NCBI GenBank assembly: GCA_964036315.1
Contig: OZ038485.1
Coordinates: 72,846,824 to 72,910,823, forward strand
Origin: Acanthosepion esculentum
Taxonomy: Eukaryota > Mollusca > Cephalopoda > Sepiida > Sepiidae
Direction: 5' to 3'
Length of the DNA stretch: 64,000 nucleotides
Made by a program: the position numbers and the translations under genes
The notes under the pieces: generated by a model
The model's database searches: none
What the model saw: only the letters and a program-made list of their open reading frames with translations
What the model was told of the DNA's origin: nothing
Shown: one piece after another, positions 25,298 through 39,134 of the stretch
How positions within the stretch are numbered: the stretch's first letter is position 1
Layout: each line of letters begins with the position of its first letter

Positions 25298-27440
25298 TTC
25301 GATCGATAACATATCGATTTTCAATAATTTTATTGGTTTTCTAAAGATTTCAATAAGTAAATCAATTTTACACGCAACCGTGTTTAACGTTGAAAAACAA
25401 GCCAAAACAGCTTGCTTTTACACCTAAAATTCAATATTTTTCAAAACTTTGTAAAACTTAAAATTTGCAATATAACTTTGTGAAAACTGTTGAAACTTGT
25501 TGAAATGAATACTTTTCGATCGGTAACATATCGATTTTCAATAATTTTATTGGTTTTCTAAAGATTTCAATAAGTAAATCAATTTTACAAACAACAGTGT
25601 TTAACGTTGAAAAACAAGCCAAAACAGCTTGCTTTTACACCTAAAATTCAATATTTTTCAAAACTTTGTAAAACTTAAAATTTGCAATATAACTTTGTGA
25701 AAACTGTTGAAACTTGTTGAAATGAATACTTTTCGATCGGTAACATATCGATTTTCAATAATTTTATTGGTTTTCTAAAGATTTCAATAAGTAAATCAAT
25801 TTTACAAACAACCGTGTTTAAGGTTGAAAAACAAGCCAAAACAGCTTGCTTTTTTTTACACATAAAATTCAATATTTTTCAAAACTTTGTAAAACTTAAA
25901 ATTTGCAATATAACTTTGTGAAAACTGTTGAAACTTGTTGAAATGAATACTTTTCGATCGGTAACATATCGATTTTCAATAATTTTATTGGTTTTCTAAA
26001 GATTTCAATAAGTAAATCAATTTTACAAACAACAGTGTTTAACGTTGAAAAACAAGCCAAAACAGCTTACTTTTACACCTAAAATTCAATATTTTTCAAA
26101 ACTTTGTAAAACTTAAAATTTGCAATATAACTTTGTGAAAACTGTTTAAACTTGTTGAAATGAATACTTTTCGATCGGTAACATATCGATTTTCAATAAT
26201 TTTATTGGTTTTCTAAAGATTTCAATAAGTAAATCAATTTTACAAACAACCGTGTTTAAGGTTGAAAAACAAGCCAAAACAGCTTGCGTTTACACATAAA
26301 ATTTAATATTTTTCAAAACTTTGTAAAACTTAAAATTTGCAATATAACTTTGTGAAAACTGTTGAAACTTGTTGAAATCAATACTTTTCGATCGATAACA
26401 TATCGATTTTCAATAATTTTATTGGTTTTCTAAAGATTTCAATAAGTAAATCAATTTTACACGCAACCGTGTTTAACGTTGAAAAACAAGCCAAAACAGC
26501 TTGCTTTTACACCTAAAATTCAATATTTTTCAAAACTTTGTAAAACTTAAAATTTGCAATATAACTTTGTGAAAACTGTTGAAACTTGTTGAAATGAATA
26601 CTTTTCGATCGGTAACATATCGATTTTCAATAATTTTATTGGTTTTCTAAAGATTTCAATAAGTAAATCAATTTTACAAACAACAGTGTTTAACGTTGAA
26701 AAACAAGCCAAAACAGCTTGCTTTTACACCTAAAATTCAATATTTTTCAAAACTTTGTAAAACTTAAAATTTGCAATATAACTTTGTGAAAACTGTTGAA
26801 ACTTGTTGAAATGAATACTTTTCGATCGGTAACATATCGATTTTCAATAATTTTATTGGTTTTCTAAAGATTTCAATAAGTAAATCAATTTTACAAACAA
26901 CCGTGTTTAAGGTTGAAAAACAAGCCAAAACAGCTTGCTTTTACACATAAAATTCAATATTTTTCAAAACTTTGTAAAACTTAAAATTTGCAATATAACT
27001 TTGTGAAAACTGTTGAAACTTGTTGAAATGAATACTTTTCGATCGGTAACATATCGATTTTCAATAATTTTATTGGTTTTCTAAAGATTTCAATAAGTAA
27101 ATCAATTTTACAAACAACAGTGTTTAACGTTGAAAAACAAGCCAAAACAGCTTACTTTTACACCTAAAATTCAATATTTTTCAAAACTTTGTAAAACTTA
27201 AAATTTGCAATATAACTTTGTGAAAACTGTTTAAACTTGTTGAAATGAATACTTTTCGATCGGTAACATATCGATTTTCAATAATTTTATTGGTTTTCTA
27301 AAGATTTCAATAAGTAAATCAATTTTACAAACAACCGTGTTTAAGGTTGAAAAACAAGCCAAAACAGCTTGCGTTTACACATAAAATTTAATATTTTTCA
27401 AAACTTTGTAAAACTTAAAATTTGCAATATAACTTTGTGA
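25240..27440 (+). repeat. Block P, part 1: 5-monomer tandem duplication with an 8-T run
   Basis: The segment 25240-26355 is repeated at about 26321-27440. Tracers are GCTTACTTTT (near 26067 and 27151), ACTGTTTAAAC (26141 and 27226, 1085 bp apart or 5 monomers) and GCGTTTACACATAAAATTT (near 26286 and 27371). The first copy carries an 8-T run at 25850-25857 in place of four Ts; the second copy has four. The expansion therefore arose after the duplication or was lost in one copy. The whole arrangement recurs in block D. Confidence 0.88.
25850..25857 (+). repeat. Expanded T run (8 T instead of 4)
   Basis: The usual GCTTGCTTTTACAC reads with eight Ts here. This four-base gain is the largest simple length change in the window. 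It recurs unchanged at 54928-54935, exactly 29078 bp (134 monomers) away, so it is an inherited marker of the super-repeat rather than a one-off read error. Confidence 0.9.
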
Positions 27441-28840
27441 AAACTGTTGAAAATTGTTGAAATCAATAGTTTTCGATCGATAACATATCGATTTTCAATA
27501 ATTTTATTGGTTTTCTAAAGATTTCAATAAGTAAATCAATTTTACAAACAACAGTGTTTAACGTTGAAAAACAAGCCAAAACAGCTTGCTTTTACACCTA
27601 AAATTCAATATTTTTCAAAACTTTGTAAAACTTAAAATTTGCAATATAACTTTGTGAAAACTGTTGAAACTTGTTGAAATCAATAGTTTTCGATCGATAA
27701 CATATCGATTTTCAATAATTTTATTGGTTTTCTAAAGATTTCAATAAGTAAATCAATTTTACACGCAACCGTGTTTAACGTTGAAAAACAAGCCAAAACA
27801 GCTTGCTTTTGCACCTAAAATTCAATATTTTTCAAAACTTTGTAAAACTTAAAATTTGCAATATAACTTTGTGAAAACTGTTGAAACTTGTTGAAATGAA
27901 TACTTTTCGATCGGTAACATATCGATTTTCAATAATTTTATTGGTTTTCTAAAGATTTCAATAAGTAAATCAATTTTACAAACAACCGTGTTTAAGGTTG
28001 AAAAACAAGCCAAAACAGCTTGCTTTTACACATAAAATTCAATATTTTTCAAAACTTTGTAAAACTTAAAATTTGCAATATAACTTTGTGAAAACTGTTG
28101 AAAATTGTTGAAATCAATAGTTTTCGATCGATAACATATCGATTTTCAATAATTTTATTGGTTTTCTAAAGATTTCAATAAGTAAATCAATTTTACACGC
28201 AACCGTGTTTAACGTTGAAAAACAAGCCAAAACAGCTTGCTTTTACACATAAAATTCAATATTTTTCAAAACATTGTAAAACTTAAAATTTGCAATATAA
28301 CTTTGTGAAAACTGTTGAAACTTGTTGAAATCAATAGTTTTCGATCGATAACATATCGATTTTCAATAATTTTATTGGTTTTCTAAAGATTTCAATAAGT
28401 AAATCAATTTTACAAACAACCGTGTTTAAGGTTGAAAAACAAGCCAAATCAGCTTGCTTTTACACCTAAAATTCAATATTTTTCAAAACTTTGTAAAACT
28501 TAAAATTTGCAATATAACTTTGTGAAAACTGTTGAAAATTGTTGAAATCAATAGTTTTCGATCGATAACATATCGATTTTCAATAATTTTATTGGTTTTC
28601 TAAAGATTTCAATAAGTAAATCAATTTTACACGCAACCGTGTTTAACGTTGAAAAACAAGCCAAAACAGCTTGCTTTTACACCTAAAAGTCAATATTTTT
28701 CAAAACTTTGTAAAACTTAAAATTTGCAATATAACTTTGTGAAAACTGTTGAAACTTGTTGAAATCAATAGTTTTCGATCGATAACATATCGATTTTCAA
28801 TAATTTTATTGGTTTTCTAAAGATTTCAATAAGTAAATCA

Positions 28841-28857
28841 ATTTTTCATACAGCCGT
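28841..28857 (+). repeat. Divergent junction variant ATTTTTCATACAGCCG
   Basis: The standard AATTTTACA(A/C)(A/G)CAACCG stretch is replaced by a form with several substitutions. It occurs five times in the window, starting at 28841, 30793, 53141, 57919 and 59871, always just before a monomer with altered dyad-1 arms. The linkage marks one divergent monomer lineage that spreads only by block duplication. It is useful as a probe for super-repeat units. Confidence 0.85.
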
Positions 28858-28873
28858 GTTTAACGTTGAAAAA

Positions 28874-28890
28874 GAAGCCAAAACAGCTTC
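28874..28890. repeat. Dyad 1 with both arms changed: GAAGC / GCTTC
   Basis: The monomer reads GAAGCCAAAACAGCTTC where nearly all others have CAAGC and GCTTG. Both end bases of the inverted repeat changed so that the arms still pair. The same double variant is at 57952-57968 and 53174-53190. A relative at 30826-30842 (and 59904-59920) has AAAGC with GCTTC, and the monomer near 31260 has CAAGC with GCTTC, so single-change states also exist. The pattern resembles compensation, but with so few independent events it may be chance. Confidence 0.8.
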
Positions 28891-31469
28891 CTTTTACACC
28901 TAAAATTCAATATTTTTCAAAACTTTGTAAAACTTAAAATTTGCAATATAACTTTGTGAAAACTGTTGAAAATTGTTGAAATCAATAGTTTTCGATCGAT
29001 AACATATCGATTTTCAATAATTTTATTGGTTTTCTAAAGATTTCAATAAGTAAATCAATTTTACAAACAACAGTGTTTAACGTTGAAAAACAAGCCAAAA
29101 CAGCTTGCTTTTACACCTAAAATTCAATATTTTTCAAAACTTTGTAAAACTTAAAATTTGCAATATAACTTTGTGAAAACTGTTTAAACTTGTTGAAATG
29201 AATACTTTTCGATCGGTAACATATCGATTTTCAATAATTTTATTGGTTTTCTAAAGATTTCAATAAGTAAATCAATTTTACAAACAACCGTGTTTAAGGT
29301 TGAAAAACAAGCCAAAACAGCTTGCGTTTACACATAAAATTTAATATTTTTCAAAACTTTGTAAAACTTAAAATTTGCAATATAACTTTGTGAAAACTGT
29401 TGAAAATTGTTGAAATCAATAGTTTTCGATCGATAACATATCGATTTTCAATAATTTTATTGGTTTTCTAAAGATTTCAATAAGTAAATCAATTTTACAA
29501 ACAACAGTGTTTAACGTTGAAAAACAAGCCAAAACAGCTTGCTTTTACACCTAAAATTCAATATTTTTCAAAACTTTGTAAAACTTAAAATTTGCAATAT
29601 AACTTTGTGAAAACTGTTGAAACTTGTTGAAATCAATAGTTTTCGATCGATAACATATCGATTTTCAATAATTTTATTGGTTTTCTAAAGATTTCAATAA
29701 GTAAATCAATTTTACACGCAACCGTGTTTAACGTTGAAAAACAAGCCAAAACAGCTTGCTTTTGCACCTAAAATTCAATATTTTTCAAAACTTTGTAAAA
29801 CTTAAAATTTGCAATATAACTTTGTGAAAACTGTTGAAACTTGTTGAAATGAATACTTTTCGATCGGTAACATATCGATTTTCAATAATTTTATTGGTTT
29901 TCTAAAGATTTCAATAAGTAAATCAATTTTACAAACAACCGTGTTTAAGGTTGAAAAACAAGCCAAAACAGCTTGCTTTTACACATAAAATTCAATATTT
30001 TTCAAAACTTTGTAAAACTTAAAATTTGCAATATAACTTTGTGAAAACTGTTGAAAATTGTTGAAATCAATAGTTTTCGATCGATAACATATCGATTTTC
30101 AATAATTTTATTGGTTTTCTAAAGATTTCAATAAGTAAATCAATTTTACACGCAACCGTGTTTAACGTTGAAAAACAAGCCAAAACAGCTTGCTTTTACA
30201 CATAAAATTCAATATTTTTCAAAACTTTGTAAAACTTAAAATTTGCAATATAACTTTGTGAAAACTGTTGAAACTTGTTGAAATCAATAGTTTTCGATCG
30301 ATAACATATCGATTTTCAATAATTTTATTGGTTTTCTAAAGATTTCAATAAGTAAATCAATTTTACAAACAACCGTGTTTAAGGTTGAAAACAAGCCAAA
30401 TCAGCTTGCTTTTACACCTAAAATTCAATATTTTTCAAAACTTTGTAAAACTTAAAATTTGCAATATAACTTTGTGAAAACTGTTGAAAATTGTTGAAAT
30501 CAATAGTTTTCGATCGATAACATATCGATTTTCAATAATTTTATTGGTTTTATAAAGATTTCAATAAGTAAATCAATTTTACACGCAACCGTGTTTAACG
30601 TTGAAAAACAAGCCAAAACAGCTTGCTTTTACACCTAAAAGTCAATATTTTTCAAAACTTTGTAAAACTTAAAATTTGCAATATAACTTTGTGAAAACTG
30701 TTGAAACTTGTTGAAATCAATAGTTTTCGATCGATAACATATCGATTTTCAATAATTTTATTGGTTTTCTAAAGATTTCAATAAGTAAATCAATTTTTCA
30801 TACAGCCGTGTTTAACGTTGAAAAAAAAGCCAAAACAGCTTCCTTTTACACCTAAAATTCAATATTTTTCAAAACTTTGTAAAACTTAAAATTTGCAATA
30901 TAACTTTGTGAAAACTGTTGAAACTTGTTGAAATCAATAGTTTTCGATCGATAACATATCGATTTTCAATAATTTTATTGGTTTTCTAAAGATTTCAATA
31001 AGTAAATCAATTTTACACGCAACCGTGTTTAACGTTGAAAAACAAGCCAAAACAGCTTGCTTTTACACATAAAATTCAATATTTTTCAAAACTTTGTAAA
31101 ACTTAAAATTTGCAATATAACTTTGTGAAAACTGTTGAAACTTGTTGAAATCAATAGTTTTCGATCGATAACATATCGATTTTCAATAATTTTATTGGTT
31201 TTCTAAAGATTTCAATAAGTAAATCAATTTTACAAACAACCGTGTTTAAGGTTGAAAAACAAGCCAAATCAGCTTCCTTTTACACCTAAAATTCAATATT
31301 TTTCAAAACTTTGTAAAACTTAAAATTTGCAATATAACTTTGTGAAAACTGTTGAAAATTGTTGAAATCAATAGTTTTCGATCGATAACATATCGATTTT
31401 CAATAATTTTATTGGTTTTCTAAAGATTTCAATAAGTAAATCAATTTTACACGCAACCGTGTTTAACGT

Positions 31470-33580
31470 TGAAAAACAAGCCAAAACAGCTTGCTTTTGC
31501 ACCTAAAATTCAATATTTTTCAAAACTTTGTAAAACTTAAAATTTGCAATATAACTTTGTGAAAACTGTTGAAACTTGTTGAAATGAATACTTTTCGATC
31601 GGTAACATATCGATTTTCAATAATTTTATTGGTTTTCTAAAGATTTCAATAAGTAAATCAATTTTACACGCAACCGTGTTTAAAGTTGAAAAACAAGCCA
31701 AAACAGCTTGCTTTTACACCTAAAATTCAATATTTTTCAAAACTTTGTAAAACTTAAAATTTGCAATATAACTTTGTGAAAACTGTTGAAACTTGTTGAA
31801 ATGAATAGTTTTCGATCGATAACATATCGATTTTCAATAATTTTATTGGTTTTCTAAAGATTTCAATAAGTAAATCAATTTTACACGCAACCGTGTTTAA
31901 CGTTGAAAAACAAGCCAAAACAGCTTGCTTTTGCACCTAAAATTCAATATTTTTCAAAACTTTGTAAAACTTAAAATTTGCAATATAACTTTGTGAAAAC
32001 TGTTGAAACTTGTTGAAATGAATACTTTTCGATCGGTAACATATCGATTTTCAATAATTTTATTGGTTTTCTAAAGATTTCAATAAGTAAATCAATTTTA
32101 CACGCAACCGTGTTTAACGTTGAAAAACAAGCCAAAACAGCTTGCTTTTACACCTAAAATTCAATATTTTTCAAAACTTTGTAAAACTTAAAATTTGCAA
32201 TATAACTTTGTGAAAACTGTTGAAACTTGTTGAAATGAATACTTTTCGATCGGTAACGTATCGATTTTCAATAATTTTATTGGTTTTCTAAAGATTTCAA
32301 TAAGTAAATCAATTTTACAAACAACCGTGTTTAAGGTTGAAAAACAAGCCAAAACAGCTTGCTTTTACACATAAAATTCAATATTTTTTAAAACTTTGTA
32401 AAACTTAAAATTTGCAATATAACTTTGTGAAAACTGTTGAAACTTGTTGAAATGAATACTTTTCGATCGGTAACATATCGATTTTCAATAATTTTATTGG
32501 TTTTCTAAAGATTTCAATAAGTAAATCAATTTTACAAACAACAGTGTTTAACGTTGAAAAACAAGCCAAAACAGCTTGCTTTTACACCTAAAATTCAATA
32601 TTTTTCAAAACTTTGTAAAACTTAAAATTTGCAATATAACTTTGTGAAAACTGTTGAAACTTGTTGAAATGAATACTTTTCGATCGGTAACATATCGATT
32701 TTCAATAATTTTATTGGTTTTCTAAAGATTTCAATAAGTAAATCAATTTTACAAACAACCGTGTTTAAGGTTGAAAAACAAGCCAAAACAGCTTGCTTTT
32801 ACACATAAAATTCAATATTTTTTAAAACTTTGTAAAACTTAAAATTTGCAATATAACTTTGTGAAAACTGTTGAAACTTGTTGAAATGAATACTTTTCGA
32901 TCGGTAACATATCGATTTTCAATAATTTTATTGGTTTTCTAAAGATTTCAATAAGTAAATCAATTTTACAAACAACCGTGTTTAACGTTGAAAAACAAGC
33001 CAAAACAGCTTGCTTTTTACACCTAAAATTCAATATTTTTCAAAACTTTGTAAAACTTAAAATTTGCAATATAACTTTGTGAAAACTGTTGAAACTTGTT
33101 GAAATCAATAGTTTTCGATCGATAACATATCGATTTTCAATAATTTTATTGGTTTTCTAAAGATTTCAATAAGTAAATCAATTTTACACGCAACCGTGTT
33201 TAACGTTGAAAAACAAGCCAAAACAGCTTGCTTTTGCACCTAAAATTCAATATTTTTCAAAACTTTGTAAAACTTAAAATTTGCAATATAACTTTGTGAA
33301 AACTGTTGAAACTTGTTGAAATGAATACTTTTCGATCGGTAACATATCGATTTTCAATAATTTTATTGGTTTTCTAAAGATTTCAATAAGTAAATCAATT
33401 TTACACGCAACCGTGTTTAAAGTTGAAAAACAAGCCAAAACAGCTTGCTTTTGCACCTAAAATTCAATATTTTTCAAAACTTTGTAAAACTTAAAATTTG
33501 CAATATAACTTTGTGAAAACTGTTGAAACTTGTTGAAATCAATAGTTTTCGATCGATAACATATCGATTTTCAATAATTT
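31470..33580 (+). repeat. Block P, part 3: end of super-unit 1
   Basis: This stretch holds ordinary monomers with the recombinant GAATAG/CGATCGA state near 31803, a CGTATCG change near 32257, and a T insertion giving five Ts at 33014-33018. The part from about 32260 to 33480 resembles 34430-35650 at a distance of 10 monomers. The super-repeat boundary TTTTCGAAAG lies at 33591. Relative to block D this copy has one fewer monomer: the shift to D changes from 29078 bp to 29295 bp between 31.9 and 32.2 kb. Confidence 0.85.
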
Positions 33581-36500
33581 TATTGGTTTTCGAAAGATTT
33601 CAATAAGTAAATCAATTTTACAAACAACAGTGTTTAACGTTGAAAAACAAGCCAAAACAGCTTGCTTTTACACCTAAAATTCAATATTTTTCAAAACTTT
33701 GTAAAACTTAAAATTTGCAATATAACTTTGTGAAAACTGTTGAAACTTGTTGAAATCAATACTTTTCGATCGATAACATATCGATTTTCAATAATTTTAT
33801 TGGTTTTCTAAAGATTTCAATAAGTAAATCAATTTTACACGCAACCATGTTTAACGTTGAAAAACAAGGCAAAACAGCTTGCTTTTACACCTAAAATTCA
33901 ATATTTTTCAAAACTTTGTAAAACTTAAAATTTGCAATATAACTTTGTGAAAACTGTTGAAACTTGTTGAAATCAATAGTTTTCGATCGATAACATATCG
34001 ATTTTCAATAATTTTATTGGTTTTCTAAAGATTTCAATAAGTAAATCAATTTTACAAACAACAGTGTTTAACGTTGAAAAACAAGCCAAAACAGCTTGCT
34101 TTTACACCTAAAATTCAATATTTTTCAAAACTTTGTAAAACTTAAAATTTGCAATATAACTTTGTGAAAACTGTTGAAACTTGTTGAAATGAATACTTTT
34201 CGATCGGTAACATATCGATTTTCAACAATTTTATTGGTTTTCTAAAGATTTCAATAAGTAAATCAATTTTACACGCAACCGTGTTTAAAGTTGAAAAACA
34301 AGCCAAAACAGCTTGCTTTTACACATAAAATTCAATATTTTTCAAAACTTTGTAAAACTTAAAATTTGCAATATAACTTTGTGAAAACTGTTGAAACTTG
34401 TTGAAATCAATAGTTTTCGATCGATAACATATCGATTTTCAATAATTTTATTGGTTTTCTAAAGATTTCAATAAGTAAATCAATTTTACAAACAACCGTG
34501 TTTAAGGTTGAAAAACAAGCCAAAACAGCTTGCTTTTACACATAAAATTCAATATTTTTTAAAACTTTGTAAAACTTAAAATTTGCAATATAACTTTGTG
34601 AAAACTGTTGTAACTTGTTGAAATGAATACTTTTCGATCGGTAACATATCGATTTTCAATAATTTTATTGGTTTTCTAAAGATTTCAATAAGTAAATCAA
34701 TTTTACAAACAACAGTGTTTAACGTTGAAAAACAAGCCAAAACAGCTTGCTTTTACACCTAAAATTCAATATTTTTCAAAACTTTGTAAAACTTAAAATT
34801 TGCAATATAACTTTGTGAAAACTGTTGAAACTTGTTGAAATGAATACTTTTCGATCGGTAACATATCGATTTTCAATAATTTTATTGGTTTTCTAAAGAT
34901 TTCAATAAGTAAATCAATTTTACAAACAACCGTGTTTAAGGTTGAAAAACAAGCCAAAACAGCTTGCTTTTACACATAAAATTCAATATTTTTTAAAACT
35001 TTGTAAAACTTAAAATTTGCAATATAACTTTGTGAAAACTGTTGAAACTTGTTGAAATGAATACTTTTCGATCGGTAACATATCGATTTTCAATAATTTT
35101 ATTGGTTTTCTAAAGATTTCAATAAGTAAATCAATTTTACAAACAACCGTGTTTAACGTTGAAAAACAAGCCAAAACAGCTTGCTTTTTACACCTAAAAT
35201 TCAATATTTTTCAAAACTTTGTAAAACTTAAAATTTGCAATATAACTTTGTGAAAACTGTTGAAACTTGTTGAAATCAATAGTTTTCGATCGATAACATA
35301 TCGATTTTCAATAATTTTATTGGTTTTCTAAAGATTTCAATAAGTAAATCAATTTTACACGCAACCGTGTTTAACGTTGAAAAACAAGCCAAAACAGCTT
35401 GCTTTTGCACCTAAAATTCAATATTTTTCAAAACTTTGTAAAACTTAAAATTTGCAATATAACTTTGTGAAAACTGTTGAAACTTGTTGAAATGAATACT
35501 TTTCGATCGGTAACATATCGATTTTCAATAATTTTATTGGTTTTCTAAAGATTTCAATAAGTAAATCAATTTTACACGCAACCGTGTTTAAAGTTGAAAA
35601 ACAAGCCAAAACAGCTTGCTTTTACACCTAAAATTCAATATTTTTCAAAACTTTGTAAAACTTAAAATTTGCAATATAACTTTGTGAAAACTGTTGAAAC
35701 TTGTTGAAATCAATAGTTTTCGATCGATAACATATCGATTTTCAATAATTTTATTGGTTTTCTAAAGATTTCAATAAGTAAATCAATTTTACACGCAACC
35801 GTGTTTAACGTTGAAAAACAAGCCAAAACAGCTTGCTTTTGCACCTAAAATTCAATATTTTTCAAAACTTTGTAAAACTTAAAATTTGCAATATAACTTT
35901 GTGAAAACTGTTGAAACTTGTTGAAATGAATACTTTTCGATCGGTAACATATCGATTTTCAATAATTTTATTGGTTTTCTAAAGATTTCAATAAGTAAAT
36001 CAATTTTACACGCAACCGTGTTTAACGTTGAAAAACAAGCCAAAACAGCTTGCTTTTACACCTAAAATTCAATATTTTTCAAAACTTTGTAAAACTTAAA
36101 ATTTGCAATATAACTTTGTGAAAACTGTTGAAACTTGTTGAAATCAATAGTTTTCGATCGATAACATATCGATTTTCAATAATTTTATTGGTTTTCTAAA
36201 GATTTCAATAAGTAAATCAATTTTACACGCAACCGTGTTTAACGTTGAAAAACAAGCCAAAACAGCTTGCTTTTACACCTAAAATTCAATATTTTTCAAA
36301 ACTTTGTAAAACTTAAAATTTGCAATATAACTTTGTGAAAACTGTTGAAACTTGTTGAAATCAATAGTTTTCGATCGATAACATATCGATTTTCAATAAT
36401 TTTATTGGTTTTCTAAAGATTTCAATAAGTAAATCAATTTTACACGCAACCGTGTTTAACGTTGAAAAACAAGCCAAAACAGCTTGCTTTTACACCTAAA

Positions 36501-38699
36501 ATTCAATATTTTTCAAAACTTTGTAAAACTTAAAATTTGCAATATAACTTTGTGAAAACTGTTGAAACTTGTTGAAATGAATACTTTTCGATCGGTAACA
36601 TATCGATTTTCAATAATTTTATTGGTTTTTTAAAGATTTCAATAAGTAAATCAATTTTACAAACAACAGTGTTAACGTTGAAAAACAAGCCAAAACAGCT
36701 TGCTTTTACACCTAAAATTCAATATTTTTCAAAACTTTGTAAAACTTAAAATTTGCAATATAACTTTGTGAAAACTGTTGAAACTTGTTGAAATCAATAC
36801 TTTTCGATCGATAACATATCGATTTTCAATAATTTTATTGGTTTTCTAAAGATTTCAATAAGTAAATCAATTTTACACGCAACCGTGTTTAACGTTGAAA
36901 AACAAGCCAAAACAGCTTGCTTTTACACCTAAAATTCAATATTTTTCAAAACTTTGTAAAACTTAAAATTTGCAATATAACTTTGTGAAAACTGTTGAAA
37001 CTTGTTGAAATCAATACTTTTCGATCGATAACATATCGATTTTCAATAATTTTATTGGTTTTCTAAAGATTTCAATAAGTAAATCAATTTTACACGCAAC
37101 CGTGTTTAAGGTTGAAAAACAAGCCAAAACAGCTTGCTTTTACACCTAAAATTCAATATTTTTCAAAACTTTGTAAAACTTAAAATTTGCAATATAACTT
37201 TGTGAAAACTGTTGAAACTTGTTGAAATGAATACTTTTCGATCGGTAACATATCGATTTTCAATAATTTTATTGGTTTTCTAAAGATTTCAATAAGTAAA
37301 TCAATTTTACAAACAACCGTGTTTAAGGTTGAAAAACAAGCCAAAACAGCTTGCTTTTACACATAAAATTCAATATTTTTCAAAACTTTGTAAAACTTAA
37401 ATTTGCAATATAACTTTGTGAAAACTGTTGAAAATTGTTGAAATCAATAGTTTTCGATCGATAACATATCGATTTTCAATAATTTTATTGGTTTTCTAAA
37501 GATTTCAATAAGTAAATCAATTTTACACGCAACCGTGTTTAACGTTGAAAAACAAGCCAAAACAGCTTGCTTTTACACCTAAAATTCAATATTTTTCAAA
37601 ACTTTGTAAAACTTAAAATTTGCAATATAACTTTGTGAAAACTGTTGAAACTTGTTGAAATGAATACTTTTCGATCGGTTACATATCGATTTTCAATAAT
37701 TTTATTGGTTTTCTAAAGATTTCAATAAGTAAATCAATTTTACAAACAACCGTGTTTAAGGTTGAAAAACAAGCCAAAACAGCTTGCTTTTACACATAAA
37801 TTCAATATTTTTCAAAACTTTGTAAAACTTAAAATTTGCAATATAACTTTGTGAAAACTGTTGAAACTTGTTGAAATCAATAGTTTTCGATCGATAACAT
37901 ATCGATTTTCAATAATTTTATTGGTTTTCTAAAGATTTCAATAAGTAAATCAATTTTACAAACAACCGTGTTTAAGGTTGAAAAACAAGCCAAAACAGCT
38001 TGCTTTTACACCTAAAATTCAATATTTTTCAAAACTTTGTAAAACTTAAAATTTGCAATATAACTTTGTGAAAACTGTTGAAACTTGTTGAAATCAATAG
38101 TTTTCGATCGATAACATATCGATTTTCAATAATTTTATTGGTTTTCTAAAGATTTCAATAAGTAAATCAATTTTACACGCAACCGTGTTTAACGTTGAAA
38201 AACAAGCCAAAACAGCTTGCTTTTGCACCTAAAATTCAATATTTTTCAAAACTTTGTAAAACTTAAAATTTGCAATATAACTTTGTGAAAACTGTTGAAA
38301 CTTGTTGAAATGAATACTTTTCGATCGGTAACATATCGATTTTCACTAATTTTATTGGTTTTCTAAAGATTTCAATAAGTAAATCAATTTTACACGCAAC
38401 CGTGTTTAACGTTGAAAAACAAGCCAAAACAGCTTGCTTTTGCACCTAAAATTCAATATTTTTCAAAATTTTGTAAAACTTAAAATTTGCAATATAACTT
38501 TGTGAAAACTGTTGAAACTTGTTGAAATCAATACTTTTCGATCGATAACATATCTATTTTCAATAATTTTATTGGTTTTCTAAAGATTTCAATAAGTAAA
38601 TCAATTTTACAAACAACAGTGTTTAACGTTGAAAAACAAGCCAAAACAGCTTGCTTTTACACCTAAAATTCAATATTTTTCAAAACTTTGTAAAACTTA

Positions 38700-39134
38700 A
38701 AATTTGCAATATAACTTTGTGAAAACTGTTGAAACTTGTTGAAATGAATACTTTTCGATCGGTAACATATCGATTTTCAATAATTTTATTGGTTTTCTAA
38801 AGATTTCAATAAGTAAATCAATTTTACAAACAACCGTGTTTAAGGTTGAAAAACAAGCCAAAACAGCTTGCTTTTACACATAAAATTCAATATTTTTCAA
38901 AACTTTGTAAAACTTAAAATTTGCAATATAACTTTGTGAAAACTGTTGAAACTTGTTGAAATCAATTCTTTTCGATCGATAACATATCGATTTTCAATAA
39001 TTTTATTGGTTTTCTAAAGATTTCAATAAGTAAATCAATTTTACAAACAACAGTGTTTAACGTTGAAAAACAAGCCAAAACAGCTTGCTTTTACACCTAA
39101 AATTCAATATTTTTCAAAACTTTGTAAAACTTAA
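38700..39134 (+). repeat. Two-monomer insertion in block C
   Basis: Between 38700 and 39134 block C has two monomers that the A and B blocks lack: one GAATAC monomer followed by an AAGGTTG/ACATAAAA monomer ending in CAATTC. The offset to block A rises by exactly 434 bp, which is 2 x 217. The exact insertion points are uncertain because monomers are so alike. This is what unequal exchange or replication slippage in a tandem array would leave. Confidence 0.75.

Larger units (their letters stand above)
27160..30911 (+). repeat. Block P, part 2: 9-monomer tandem duplication
   Basis: The segment 27160-28960 is repeated at 29113-30911. ACTGTTTAAAC moves from 27226 to 29179 (1953 bp, 9 monomers) and ATTTTTCATACAG moves from 28841 to 30793 (1952 bp). 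The one-base difference comes from the four-A run at 30388-30391 in the second copy. Other shared marks are GCGTTTACAC, CAAATCAGC and CTAAAAGTCAA. Differences include CAAAACATTG near 28271 in the first copy and GGTTTTATAAAG near 30547 in the second. A shorter third partial copy follows at about 31000-31470. Confidence 0.88.

Noticed and set aside
25850..25857. The 8-T run as a transcription terminator for RNA polymerase III or a bacterial terminator.
   Set aside because: There are no recognisable A and B boxes or other gene upstream, and the run is a simple expansion of the regular four Ts. The CAAGC/GCTTG dyad just upstream is too weak to call a terminator hairpin.
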